Assembly: GCA_032719365.1 (NCBI GenBank)
Contig: CM064875.1
Location: 18,079,674-18,143,673, forward strand
Origin: Prinsepia uniflora
Taxonomy: Eukaryota > Streptophyta > Magnoliopsida > Rosales > Rosaceae
DNA length: 64,000 nucleotides
Direction of reading: 5' to 3'
In this document: positions 21,642 to 32,939 of the stretch, piece after piece
How the letters are laid out: each line of letters starts with the position of its first letter
How positions within the stretch are numbered: the first letter of the stretch is position 1
The notes under the pieces: generated by a model
The model's database searches: none
The model's input: only the letters and a program-made list of their open reading frames with translations
Told to the model about the DNA's origin: nothing
Program-made: the position numbers and the translations under genes

Positions 21642-21725
21642 TCGGACTTATGGGTCGGGTTTATATGGATGGGTCTGATTAGGCTTATCAAGTCTAGGCC
21701 TATCGGATTAGTCTTCTGTGGATTT
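20970..21725. other. Anonymous intergenic sequence with (TA)n
   Basis: No gene seen. A (TA)n microsatellite is at about 21611-21641. Confidence 0.5.
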
Positions 21726-21729
21726 ATAT

Positions 21730-22268
21730 GTTATTGCACTGTACATACCTACCTTATGATTACCGTCTCCTCTAAACGTCTCGTAGTATCTTGGAGTAAT
21801 CACGACACATTGTCTAAGAGGGGCTTCCACGAGGGGTAGCTTAGGATCAGGAATGCAATTATGGATAATACCTCGGGAAAGTGATTCGGGAATACCCGGA
21901 CACTGGTGGACCCAGGGGAGTACTCGGGATTAAGACCCTGAGTGGCACGCGTAGCCTTAAGACCGTGACATTATTAGGCATCTGGGATGCTAGAAATCTG
22001 GGATGTCGGGGTTGGGTTTTACAGTGCACTATTATTATGATTCTTTTTCCCTATTCGGTTATATATGATTATATGATTTTATGATTCAGTTACTATTACC
22101 TATATTTTGACTCAATGCATGCAAATTTGAAAACGGAGGGGTAAAACCTTATTATAATTATATTATTATTAAACTGGTTTTAGAAACATTGTATATTTTC
22201 GGCCCACTCACTCTTTATTGTTTTCTTGACCCCTTCAGGCCATGCTACCGAGGTAGAGGAGGACTCGG
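21730..22268 (+). mobile_element. Forward gypsy-type LTR fragment, left part
   Basis: It matches, in forward orientation and with divergence, the 3' half of the LARD LTR at 44220-44760: GCACTGTA...GTCTCCTC, TGGCACGCGTAGCCT, and GGGATGTCGGGGTTGG...ACAGTGCA. It is interrupted by the solo LTR 22269-25069 and continues at 25075-25346. Confidence 0.65.
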
Positions 22269-23559
22269 TGACAGGACCCGCCCCGGTCCCACAGGGACCA
22301 CAAGGGGACGTGCCCTGCTCCCGTCTGACACCCAATAATTCATACCAATTTTAACCTCAAAACATTTAAAAGCATAAATAACCAAATTAAAGTCATACAT
22401 AAAATCCGAATTAAACGAATGTCAGACAAGGGATATAATCCAAAATTACAAATTTGCGAGCACGACTCTAAAGTAATCCTGCGGGTACACCGCCCGGCAG
22501 GGGTTCAGGTACGCAGAAGTAGATCTATGCCTCAGCCTCTGGTTCCTCCTCTACCTCAGTTTCCCGACCTGGAGGGGTTATCAAAACAGTAAGGGTGAGT
22601 GGACCGAAACACAAGTTTATGAAATCGTTTGATAAGTAAAACATATAATTTACCCCTCCGTTTTCCAAATATGCGTGCACCATAATTCCAAAATCATAAA
22701 CCATATAATATGAACCATAAGGCATATAGCAAAACCATAACCATAATTTTAGTTGCTGCACTATACACTCCAATCCCGACATCCCTGATGTCTGACGTCC
22801 CTGACGTCCAATAGGTCACAATCACAAGGCTACGCGTGCCACTCGGGTCTCAATTTCCGAGTTCAATCCCCGAACCCCGTTCGGGTACAGCATCCCCGAT
22901 GCTTAGCGTCATAGACGCTGGACGTACTAGACGTCCGTGACCTCTCCGGGGTACCTCATCCGGAGGAGACAATATAATATGGAAGGATCTATACAGTGCA
23001 GTAACAAATACATTTTATTGATATCCACATGCAAACATATATATACATAGATAGAATCCGAACCAATCATTCAGTTTCATCGGACGGGTCTCAAGCCCAA
23101 ATACCGTGAAACGTGCCATAACCATATTTTCCATATCATCAAAACCATCATTGTTTTAGCATGTGAATAAGTATAATAAAACCAGAAAACATTTATGCAC
23201 ACAAGGGTTTAAGAAAATGGCCCACTCACAGTACAATCCTGCTAGAAACCGAACGTATACCCTCGTCCTGGTACAAATGTACAATCCCTGTCAAATCCAA
23301 GTATTCGTAAAGGTCAAATTAAACCCCCAACATTCAACCATGAAAGCCTAGGTCGAAACCGACCCGGGAAAGCCGCCCGAACGCGCTTCCCAAGGCAATA
23401 AACCTTATTTTGACCAACTTAATGATCTCCGATCGACCCGAAACCACCGCCATTGGATCCGGATCGTCGAAACCTAAAGAATGGTGGTGGTCCCACCAGA
23501 AACACTGTTCACACGCGCCCCCACGCGCCGGTCAACGTGGCGGTCAACGCAGGAACAGT

Positions 23560-23900
23560 TCCTGCTGACGTCATCGCTGACGTCACTGCTGACGTCAGCA
23601 TGACGTCATGCTGACGTCATCTGACAGCTGTCAGGTCTGACGTGTCAGACTCTGACAGGTGCCACGTGTCAACATCCAATTGGTCCACCTCACTGATCTG
23701 TCAGACCACGTGTCAGATCTGACATGTGCCACGTGTCAGCACGGCACTGGTCCACGTCACTGACATGTCAGTGACACGTGGCAGTCCCTGACTGGTCCAC
23801 GTCACTGACATGTCAGTGCTGACTGTGCACTGACATGTGACACGTGTCGGCTCACGGTTGGTCCACGTCACCTGACAGTCTGACAGGGTGCCACGTCATC
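23560..23900. promoter_or_regulatory. Dense cluster of TGACGTCA and CACGTG motifs in solo LTR
   Basis: Five perfect TGACGTCA palindromes lie within about 55 bp (23575-23625). They are followed by at least five CACGTG cores in (G/C)CACGTGTC or ACACGTGGC context and repeated CCACGTCA. In plants these are the classical binding cores of TGA-type and G-box/ABRE-type bZIP factors. Here they sit in an LTR; whether they drive transcription is inference. Confidence 0.7.
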
Positions 23901-24587
23901 ACCTCTGTCCTCAGACGGGTTGACCCGTATCTCTGCAACTTGGGTCGAACAGACCCGCGATCACGACCCGGTCACCATTTCTTCTACACCCAACCATTTT
24001 CACTCTGGTTTGTTCCTAGATGTTCGTCTTATACCCAGGAATAGTTCTAGCTAATTAAAATCAATAAACAAGGGCTGAAACAAAGACTTACCTCGATGAA
24101 CAGACCCGGGTTCCCGTCGCCGTTTGCACCCCGTTCAGGCTACCTCCGGTCGTGAACTCAAGCCCAGAAGGTTCCTATAAGTCCCTAGAGTCGATTAGGA
24201 TTAATAGGAAACAAAACTAAACGTGGGAATTCGAGTTACCAAAATCTGAGTTTTAGAAACCGTTTCGGGTTTTCCGGTTTTCCCCCCACGCCGCCGTCCT
24301 CCGCCGTGCTCACTGCCACCGTTCAGCCTCGCCGGCAAGTCTCCAATACACAGACACAGAGAGTGGATGGTTTGCTGGAAAGGTTGGATCGAAATGGCAG
24401 AATGTGCCCTGCGGGTGGGAAATATAAAGAATTGGAGGGAAGGAAATGGACGGCTCAGATTGAATCTCCAGATTAGATCAAGGGCTGAGATCTGATCTGG
24501 GGTTTTCAATCCAAAGGCTGACATTTAAAGCTGGTTCAAATGTTTAATTAATCCAATAGTGGATCTGATCCAATCTAGCCAATGGGT

Positions 24588-24605
24588 GAGTGACACTTGT
24601 CACTC
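24588..24605. repeat. Conserved LTR palindrome (solo LTR copy)
   Basis: GAGTGACA-CT-TGTCACTC, perfect 8-bp arms, preceded by CCAATGG as in the other LTRs. Confidence 0.85.
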
Positions 24606-25074
24606 CCCAGGTGTCCTTCAATCAGAATTTCTGAATATAATATTCGACACGAAAACCGAGACACGAACTTCCCGAATTCACGTTTCTGACCATAATTTCC
24701 TCGTACGAAGTCCGATTTCGGCGTGCCGCCTGTCTACGGACTCAGGACGTCGAGGCCTACCCAACGGTCCTTGAGTCAACTGAAAATTAGTTGTCAAAAG
24801 AAAAGTCAACATTTTCCCCCGAGAGTCCAAATTACGGTAATGCCCCTGAACTTCCGATAGCCATAACTTTTTCCCTGATCGTCCGAAATGGACGTGCCAC
24901 CTGTCTATGAACTCGTGACGTCCCGAACTACGTCACGGTCATAGGTCAAAGTCCATTTAGTTCCTCAATCAAAAAGTCAACAATTTGACCATACCATTCA
25001 CAGGGGTAAAATCGTCAATTCACACAAAAAATTACAATATGGAAATCCTCGAATTTCCGGGGTGTTACACTCGG

Positions 25075-25346
25075 AGTCCGAGGCATAGATTTCGTCGTTG
25101 CGCATCTGTACGCCCTGTTGGGTTGATTGAGCACCGTTTTGTAACCTGACATTTGTGCTCACATTTTGTATTTACACTATCCCTGTTCTGACAGTATAGA
25201 ACTCTAAACTCGTATGTTTGACTTTATTTATGTTATTTGAAAAACTTTAAGCCCGTTAAGGGTATTTTCAGTAATTTAGGGTTATTGTCAGACGGGAGCA
25301 GGGCACATCTCCGGGTGGTTCCAGGGGGATCAGAATGGGTCTTGTA
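25075..25346 (+). mobile_element. Forward gypsy-type LTR fragment, right part
   Basis: Continuation of 21730-22268 after the solo LTR. It ends TGTCAGACGGGAGCAGGGCA...CAGAATGGGTCTTGTA, equivalent to the LARD LTR end GATGGGTCGTGTCA. No primer-binding site follows, so it is a 3' LTR or solo remnant. Confidence 0.6.
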
Positions 25347-25441
25347 AAAGTGGATATTACCAAGCATCCGGAAGCTAATAGTCTCAACAAGATATGACAT
25401 CTTTGTTTTCCTCCTAATGGTTCTTTGTTTGTTTCCTCTTC

Positions 25442-26134
25442 AGACAACGTTTGAGTACTCGTGAGCGTCTAAGTCGTCATAATGCCTAATGTTCCTCCTA
25501 ACTACCCCTGGTGCGATGGCCAAATTGAATCTCTTTAGCATTTATTTGTTGATTTTTGTATTGCTCAAGAGACATAGAGACTTTTTCAAGATTTGGTGAA
25601 TTGCAGACCTCACAACTCGCTTCTTGACTAGATCATATTAGTTAGTACTATTGAAAAACCTAACCACTCTTCGAATTTGGGTAATGCTCTTACTATTTGT
25701 TGGATATTATGGAAGGCAAAAAACGATTGGATCTTTTCTAGTAAGGAATCTAGCCTGTTGAGTATTAGCTTGACTGCTAGATCATGGATTTAGTCTTATT
25801 TCAAGGCTAGTTATCTGAAAACTGGAAGATCTTCGTCTGCTTCTGGCTACATTCGTTAGAAGCCTCCTAATGACAATTATACAAAACTCAACTTTTATGG
25901 ATCGGTTACTCGTAATGATAATTCAGATTCTAGATATGTGATTCGTAATGATAGATGTTTACTTATCTTTATTGCTGCTAAGAATACTAGTCCACATATG
26001 TTATCTTGGCTGAAGCTTATGCTTTTGTTGACGGACTTAATAAATCCACATCTCTTAATATCTCTAATTTTCAAGTAGAGAAAAACTCTAAAATTGTTAT
26101 TGATGCTATCAACGATCGTATTTATATTCCCTAA
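25442..26134 (+). pseudogene. LINE ORF2 3' remnant (zinc-binding and RNase H-like)
   Basis: It begins QRLSTRERLSRHNA, typical of the linker before the reverse-transcriptase zinc-binding region. Then come HLFVDFCIAQET, ICWILWKAKNDWIFSSK, and the RNase H-like part (NFYGSVTRNDN, YVIRNDR, AAKNTSP). Several stops and frameshifts interrupt it. The family (plant L1-type LINE ORF2 or its domesticated RNase H relatives) is recognised by motif order. It is not functional. Confidence 0.7.
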
Positions 26135-26590
26135 TATTTTAGTATAATTTTCAGTATATATTTTAGTGTAAGGAATTAATAATGCACTAAAGTCACATCT
26201 TAATTAGTTTTAAGATTTGTGACAAAATAAAAATATTTTGTGTAATGTATTGTTTTTTGTTTGTTGTAATCATTGGAAAAAAAATATGGCATTTATCAAC
26301 ATATTAGAATTTCAAGTTTTCTATTAACCAATTTTCTTATTTGAATGTATAAATATATGAATTTGAAATTTTATGAAATTTATGAAAAAAAAAAAACTTG
26401 GATTTTGGATGTTACAAATCCCAAACTTAATTTTTATATTAAATGGTGTCATTGTTATATTAAATTTTATCTTTATAACTACCAATTATGTATGAATATT
26501 AAATTTTATATTAATTTCTTATTAACTTAAATTTTTTATTTGATAAATTTTAATAATTTTAAAACTTTTTGTCGAAATACACCCCCAAGA
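26135..26590. other. Very AT-rich sequence
   Basis: No gene or element recognised. Confidence 0.5.
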
Positions 26591-26594
26591 TAAT

Positions 26595-27215
26595 CTTGCT
26601 AGGTGGAGACTGGAAACATATATCTATACATAATTAATTTGATGCGCTGTCCAACTTTTATTTTTTTGGTGGTGGCCCACTCTCCACTGCCCCTATTTTT
26701 TATTATTTTTATTTTTATTTGGTAATCACTCCCTCCGCTTCTTTTCCCTCGTATATCTGTACATAATTAATTTGATGCTATTGATAAAAAAAAAAAAATT
26801 AATTTGATGCCACATGTGGGCGGCTGCTGCTAGGTGGAGACTGGAAACATATCCAGCAATGGAAGCAGAGATAAGAATGATAAATTTGGTATCACGTGAC
26901 TATGCAGTTGGAGTAGGAACAAATGGCACCTCAAAGGCTCAAACGTTAACATCAAAATAAGTTGGGTAGTAATATATATTATTCCGTAGTATTCCGTAGT
27001 AATAATATCTATTATTCCGTAGTATTCCGTAGTAATAATATCTATTATTCCGTAGAGATAAGGATGACAAATTTGGTATCACGTGACCATGCAGTCGGAG
27101 TAGGACCAAATGGCACCTCAAAGGCTCAAACGTTAACATCAAAATAAGTTCGGTAGTAATATCTATTATTCCGTAGTAATAATATCTATTATTCCGTAGT
27201 AATATCAATTATTCC
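26595..27215. repeat. Complex tandem duplications with TTCCGTAGTAA satellite
   Basis: A segment of about 100 bp (GGTATCACGTGAC...CAAAGGCTCAAACGTTAACA) occurs at about 26870-26970 and 27055-27155. It is separated and followed by arrays of TATTCCGTAGTAATAATATC. The phrases GCTAGGTGGAGACTGGAAAC and TACATAATTAATTTGATGC also occur twice (26599/26830 and 26625/26761). Confidence 0.85.
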
Positions 27216-27447
27216 TCGGTATATATTATGTAAAATATCCTTAATTTATTATTTATAAAATTATCCAATTATGAAGAGAAAGCAATTCCTATTTTCTCTT
27301 ATCTATTTACTAAACTTAGAAATCCAAACTACCTAAATATTTAAATTCTAAAATAAAGAATGAAATAAGGATTTTGTTGGAGTCTTTTTTATTTGAAAAT
27401 CCAAAAATTTGTTAAAAAATATGTGTTAAGGACTCTATTAGAGATAC

Positions 27448-27665
27448 TTTGAAGACCCGAAAATTCGAAAGAGTAAATTTTGAGAATTTGAAACGGAAGT
27501 GATGATGTTACCCTTGATTAATGGGTCAAACATTGACTTTTTATTTGGGATACTTTTGGTCTTTCCGTAAAGACTGTTGTGTAGGTCTCGAAAAAATGAG
27601 TTCGTAGATAGATGGTACATCAAAATTAGAGTTCAGATGTGTTAGTTATGAGTCTAAGAAGACCA
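27448..27665 (+). mobile_element. Short gypsy-type LTR fragment
   Basis: It has GACCCGAAAATTCGAAAGAG, then GGTCAAACATTGACTTTTT, GTGTAGGTCTCGAAAAAATG and GTACATCAAAATTAGAG, in the same order as the 5564 LTR. Diverged, ends approximate. Confidence 0.5.
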
Positions 27666-27669
27666 TAGA

Positions 27670-28600
27670 CATTTTGGTAATTTATGCAAGGAAGAGAAAA
27701 ATGGTCTTTTCAGTGAGCTTGGGTGAGTCATCATGTTTTGCAGATTGATGACATGTGTCACCATGAGAAATGGATTTCTGGCACCACGTGGGGGTTATGT
27801 GTGTGCTGTGTCTTGTACTAATGTTTGGTTCGAATTTGGGGTCGAAAGAAAATGGGAAAACAGAGAACATTTGAACAAAACCTAAACCCAAACTGAAAGC
27901 TAGTTCGATTATCATAGGTTCTTTAAAAAGAAAATGGGGTCGAAATAATTATAAGTGATTGAATCTAGAATTTAGTTTTATTCCCTTAAAAAGAAATTAC
28001 CTCCTCATAGGTTCTTTAAGAATTTTTTTGACAAAAATATCGTAGAACACAACAATACTTTAATTTCCAAGAAAAATGAATTCAACGGTGTTTAAGCTCG
28101 CTCTTAAAAATATTTTGAAAACTAATTACTTTTAATTATTGTATAGTTTTATCTACATTGAAGGATAAACGTTTTTAACAACTTTGTCAATATTCAAAAG
28201 CCCTTCGGCTATATATATAGTGAATTTGTTATTGTAATTGTCATCGCACCAATTATCACATATATTGGCCACTGCTCTGCCACCTATGACCATACTGAGT
28301 AATTAGCGCCGCCTCCGTCCACCGGATCAGTAGCCACCACAGTTGAGTTCGCTTATGCCCCTGCCGATCTTGGCAATCCCTACGACCCGCCTGACGACCG
28401 TAGATAGGTTATTGTAGAATGTTTGTAATAAATTTTTAGTTATGTAAAATATTTGTATAAATATTATTTTAATTATCTTCGTTTCATTTCTATTTATTTT
28501 AATATATATATAATTAAAAATAAATATATAATTAAAAAAATAATTATGAATTTTATCTAAAATAAATATTTTTTTAAACCTAACCCTGCTTGCGAATTGG
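27670..28600. other. Intergenic sequence, no clear gene
   Basis: A GC-richer patch at 28290-28410 reads APPPSTGSVATTVEFAYAPA in one frame without flanking gene structure. I cannot assign it. The rest is AT-rich. Confidence 0.4.
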
Positions 28601-28737
28601 ACATGTTCATCGGGAAAAGCCCATGACCGGAATATGACCTAACAAACTTCTTTGTTGTGCGTTGGCGTTCATTGATGGCGTTTTCTCGACGATATGTTGT
28701 CATCGGTCAAAGCCTTATCTCGCCCGGTGAACATTTT

Positions 28738-28820
28738 TCATCAGGCATAATTGGCCCAACGAGACTTGCCCGAAAAATTTCATCAGGCATAATTGGCCCA
28801 ACGAGACTTGCCCGAAAAAT
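28738..28820. repeat. 41-bp exact tandem duplication
   Basis: CATCAGGCATAATTGGCCCA...GCCCGAAAAATT twice in a row. Confidence 0.9.
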
Positions 28821-28924
28821 TCTGCGTGACAAAATTTTCGTCAATGTGTTGGGAAAGATATACAAATTAAATAAATAATTATAATCATCAGAATTAAACT
28901 TTTCTCACCCTCAAAATAAATTGA

Positions 28925-29440
28925 GTAAATAAATTGATATAAATAAGTAAAAAAACAGGTAAAAGAGAACACCAAAATTTAACGAGGTTCGGCAATGTGC
29001 ATACGTCATCGGACAGCAGCTCCAAAATTTTTCATTATGAATAATGAGATTACAAGTACAATCTCACTCAATAGTGGATACACAATTCTCTCTTGGATTC
29101 ACTCAAGAGGATCTCACTTTCTCTTTTTTTTCTCACAAATGAAACTATCTTCCTATTTCTCACGCAAAGAGGAACTCTCTTCTCACTCTCACTTTTGGTG
29201 GATAACTTGTTGCTTGAAGGATGATTGTGAATGCTCAATCCCTCTCCTTTATATAGGGATGGATGGAAAGAAGTCATCAATACATAGTCATGCATAAGAT
29301 TTAGCTCCAATTAATCTCATGGTAACTCTCGTGAGTATAGTAATTTCCCACAATAAGTTGGGAGATAAAAAATCTTCTTTGTTTTCAAGCACATGAATGA
29401 ACCTACAAAAAAACACATCCATGAACAAACCATAACATAT
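28925..29440 (-). mobile_element. Possible copia LTR in reverse orientation
   Basis: ACCAAAATTTAACGAGGTTC followed by GCAATGTGCATACGTC is a phrase I associate with reverse-read copia LTRs of plants. It is followed by pyrimidine-rich sequence and a CCTTTATATAGGGATGG block. Ends and partner LTR are not identified. Confidence 0.35.
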
Positions 29441-29694
29441 GTATTGGGATTTCAAAGCTCTTCATTTGGGGAACTCTAAAGATCATATTAATTCTCTTCC
29501 ACTTAATGGAGGGATTATCCCATCAAATTCTCCTCATGGAGGGAATAACCCATCAAATTCCCCTCCACTTAATGGAGGAATAACTCATCACGACGAAGGT
29601 TTCGTCCTACAAACCTCTGTATTTCCAATGAATAGTTTTTTCATAGGGCAAAGATTTTTTCCCCTCTAGTGTATCTATATATATATATATTATC

Positions 29695-31058
29695 ATTTAT
29701 GGGAGATCATAGACTATTCTGATACCTTTTCACTTGTTTCATCCAAAGATTCCCTACGAGTCATTATGGCCTTAACGGTTCACTTTGATCTTGAGCTTCA
29801 TCGGATGGATGTAAAAACTGATTTTCTCAATGGAACTTTGAATGAACAGATCTTCATGCAACAATCTCCTGAATTTGTTGAAAGGGGGAAGGAGTCTATG
29901 GTATGAAAATTGTAAAATTCCATTTATGGACTCAAACAAGCCTCACGGCAGTGGTACTTGCAATTTGATAAAGTAGTGACTAGTTTTGGCTTCACAGAGA
30001 ACAAACTTGATGATTGCATCTACCTTAAGGTTAGTGGAGCAAAATTCTTCTTTTTGATTCTATATGTTGATGACATCTTGCTAGCTATTTTTTATTTGAG
30101 ATTGTTAGAAGACACTAAAAGCTTGTTATCCACCAGTTTTGAAATGAAATATTTCGGTAATGCTCATTTTGTATTAGGGATTGAGATGGTAAAAGATAGA
30201 GGTAGTAGAATTCTAGAATTATCTCAAAGGAACTAAATAGAAAGAGTATTGAAACGATTTAAAATGGATAAATGCTCTAATGGTGATGTTCCAGTAAACA
30301 AGGGTGATAAGTTGCACAAGGATCAATGTCCTCAAACTGAACTTGAAACAGCTAAGATGAATGACAAACCCTATGCATCCTTAGTAGGGAAAATCATGTA
30401 TGCACGAGTGTGCACCAGACCAGATTTGGCTTTTGATGTTAGCTTATTGGATAGATTTCAATCAAGTCCAGGTGAAGCTCACTAGATTGCTTGAAAGAAA
30501 GTCCTTCGTTATTTGTAGAAAACCAAGTACTATATGATGGTCTATGGTGGCTCAAACACACTGGAGTTAGTGGCTTACTCCGATTCAAATATGGCTGGTT
30601 GTTCACTAGATAGGAAGTATACATGAGGATATATCTTCAGGATGACTGGTGGGGTAGTATCTTGGAAAACTGCAAAGCAAACCACAATATCCACATCTAC
30701 AATGTAGGCTGAATTCATTGATGTATATGAAGAAACCTAGCAGATTATGTGGCTTAAGAACTTCATGAGTGAGCTTTTGGTTATCAACTCCATCTAGAGG
30801 CCCATCACACTCTATTGTGATAACACCTCAGCTATATTCTTCTCCAAGAACAATATGAGAACATCTGCTACACGTTTGATGGAAGTGAAATATTTGCTGG
30901 TACAGAAAAAGGTCAAAGATGGTGTAATATACGTGGTATACCAAAACACTAAGTTAATGCTTGCAGATCCATTAACAAAAGCCTTGCATGCGAAAGAATT
31001 CCAAGTTCATGTAGCATACATGGAACTCACAGATTGTTTTCAATCACTTCATAAATGA
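29695..31058 (+). pseudogene. Degenerate copia pol (reverse transcriptase and RNase H)
   Basis: A copia polyprotein relic. RT motifs are HRMDVKTDFLNGTLNEQIFM, IYGLKQASRQWY and LYVDDILLA (the catalytic YVDD at about 30063), followed by YASLVGKIMYARVCTRPDLAF. The RNase H part has ELVAYSDSNMAG, LYCDNTSAIFFSKN and LMLADPLTKALHAKEF. At least six in-frame stops (for example after LELSQRN and at SSPGEAH) and changed motifs show it is dead. Gag, protease and integrase are absent, so it is truncated at the 5' side. Confidence 0.9.
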
Positions 31059-31635
31059 GAGTAATGCAAGTTTGTTTTTAATTAATTTTTCTCATATTGT
31101 AGATTCTCATGATTGTGTTGTTGTTTTTAGAACCCTTATGATTTTTCAGTCCTAATTGCAGTATTGAGTTTAAGGATTTCTATTGAATGTTTTATATATC
31201 TGTAATTATGCACCTTGCTCAATTCATCTATGATGTGGTTACTGCACAGTTTGGAACATTTGTTGCTGTTCTAATGTGTGATATGCTTGTCCTCACTTTA
31301 GTATTCTGCATTTTGCTTACGTAGAACTGTTGATGGAGTTCATATCTATCACATTGATGTGACCAAAATGTCGGAGTGACTTAATCGTGTCACTCACTGT
31401 TTTCATGTATGGAAAACTAGATTTTACAGACTTGTGTTATTGTTTCAATGTCATAAGTGATTATAAAGTAATAATATAGAAGTTGCATACGCATTCTTAT
31501 AGTCCTATGATTCAAGAGCAACAATGACTGTTGTGTTGGATTTAGTTCTTAAAATTTTGGGGACTCAATGATCACTTTTATTTTCGAAGTTATGTTGAAC
31601 TTACTGATTTTTTCTTTTATACTCAAGTGGGAGAA

Positions 31636-32075
31636 TATTGGAATATTAAGTATAAATTGATAATTTGTGGGGCAAGTAACAAAGCTTGAAACTAATAGAG
31701 CCCATAATGAATTAACAATCTATTGGAAATCCCTATTGAATAAGGTTTAAGTTATTTATGAAGCTTAAATCTAGTTGGTAGCTTATTGAAAGTCATTTAA
31801 GATTCCTACTTGTTATGTAATAGGTATAGAATAGGAATCTAGGTGCATATAAATATTGGTCTCTGCTCTTATAGATAATACACCTTATACTAGTGCTAAA
31901 ACCTATCCAAAGCAAAGGCATTGTGATATGAAAGAGAGGAGAAGATTGACATTGTCAAATGTTGTTCATCAAGATGTCGAGATTAGATTCCATCTTGAAC
32001 TTCAATATCCTATTATTGTATTAATTGTTCTTCAATTAGATATATATATATATATACACACACACATATTGTGAT
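31636..32075 (+). mobile_element. Likely 3' LTR of the degenerate copia
   Basis: It follows a polypurine tract (CAAGTGGGAGA) 570 bp after the pol relic. It starts TATTGGAATATTAAG and contains a TATAAATA-like site near 31849. It ends near the (TA)n(CA)n run at 32040. No second LTR is visible. Confidence 0.45.
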
Positions 32076-32289
32076 CTTTGAAGCATGTTTGATACTAAGT
32101 ATATATGAATTAGTTTACACTGATCCCCAAGCCAAAGCATTTCTTATAGAGGGCCATTCGTGGCTTACTTCCAAGCAGTGCCTACCTCTTCGGGCATTAT
32201 TTGGGTAGTCCCTATGGCTGCTTTCCAACAATGAACCTGAATAGGTGGAACATATCCTTCTTTTTTTTTATCTGAACATATCCTTCTCT

Positions 32290-32760
32290 TATGCATGGAT
32301 GAAAAAATCGGTGAATATCGGCGAAATTTTGTCGATATTTCGTTAAAATTGGTCGGCGGCACATAACAGGAGAGAGAAGGGGGGGGGGGGGGGTGTGGAA
32401 GAAATTGAGCGAATTTTCGATATTTTGTTTTGTTTTAAGTACATATATCACATTATTTGATTAAAACGATCGAGATATGACCAAATTTTATGAAAATCAG
32501 ACGTAAAACAAGTGAATTCCAGTCGAGTCATGCTATCGGGTCGCAAAACCCCAAATCGGGGGGGAGGGGGGGGGGGGGGGGGAGGAGGAAGGAGGAAGAA
32601 ATTGAGCGAATTTTCGATATTTTGTTTTGTTTTAAGTACATATATCGCATTATTTGATTAAAACGATCGAGATATGACCAAATTTTATGAAAATCGGACG
32701 TAAAACAAGTGAATTCCAGTCGAGTCATGCTATCTGGTCGCAAAAACCCAAATCGTTGAC
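32290..32760. repeat. Tandem 197-bp repeat with poly(G) tracts
   Basis: GAAGAAATTGAGCGAATTTT...AAACAAGTGAATTCCAGTCG occurs at about 32398-32555 and 32595-32750. Each copy is preceded by a long G-run (G14-16 near 32379, G18 near 32565). The surrounding sequence is rich in GATATTTCG/CGATATCGATAT phrases out to 33440. Confidence 0.85.
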
Positions 32761-32841
32761 CCGCTGGAGGAAGGGGATGATTGTTAAGAGTATAAGTTTG
32801 TATTCTTTATATATTATACGATGCTTATATTTTCAATTAAA

Positions 32842-32935
32842 TTGGGTCAGCTGAGTTGGTTTGGGTTTTGCCGCTCATAACCTGAGGTCCTGGGTTCGAC
32901 CCACCCTAGGCACATTTGTTGTTTTTTTTTTCTTC
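32842..32935 (+). mobile_element. tRNA-derived SINE-like sequence
   Basis: AGCTGAGTTGGTTTGG resembles a polymerase III A box, CGCTCATAACC resembles the anticodon loop of a Met (CAT) tRNA, and GGTTCGACCC is a good B box. It ends near T10. It does not fold as an intact tRNA (no acceptor stem match seen), so I call a SINE head or tRNA relic and not a tRNA gene. Confidence 0.5.
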
Positions 32936-32939
32936 CAAA

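Larger units (their letters stand above)
22269..25069 (-). mobile_element. Solo gypsy-type LTR (2.8 kb)
   Basis: Reverse orientation. It begins TGACAGGACCCGCCCC and ends GGGGTGTTACA. A perfect TSD CTCGG is at 22264-22268 and 25070-25074. No internal domain, primer site or second LTR is present, so it is a solo LTR left by LTR-LTR recombination. It contains the conserved palindrome (24588-24605), a block of ACGT-core sites (23560-23900), and the stretch GGACGTACTAGACGTCCGTG near 22920, which is inverted relative to the same block in the LARD LTR. Confidence 0.9.

Noticed and set aside
24201..24524. 107-codon minus-strand frame in the solo LTR
   Set aside because: It lies in LTR sequence upstream of the palindrome, with no domain and no start context supporting translation.
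28290..28410. Possible exon reading APPPSTGSVATTVEFAYAPA
   Set aside because: No splice structure or neighbouring exons, and no family recognised.
32842..32935. Functional tRNA-Met gene
   Set aside because: No pairing acceptor stem and altered A box; better as a SINE head or relic.
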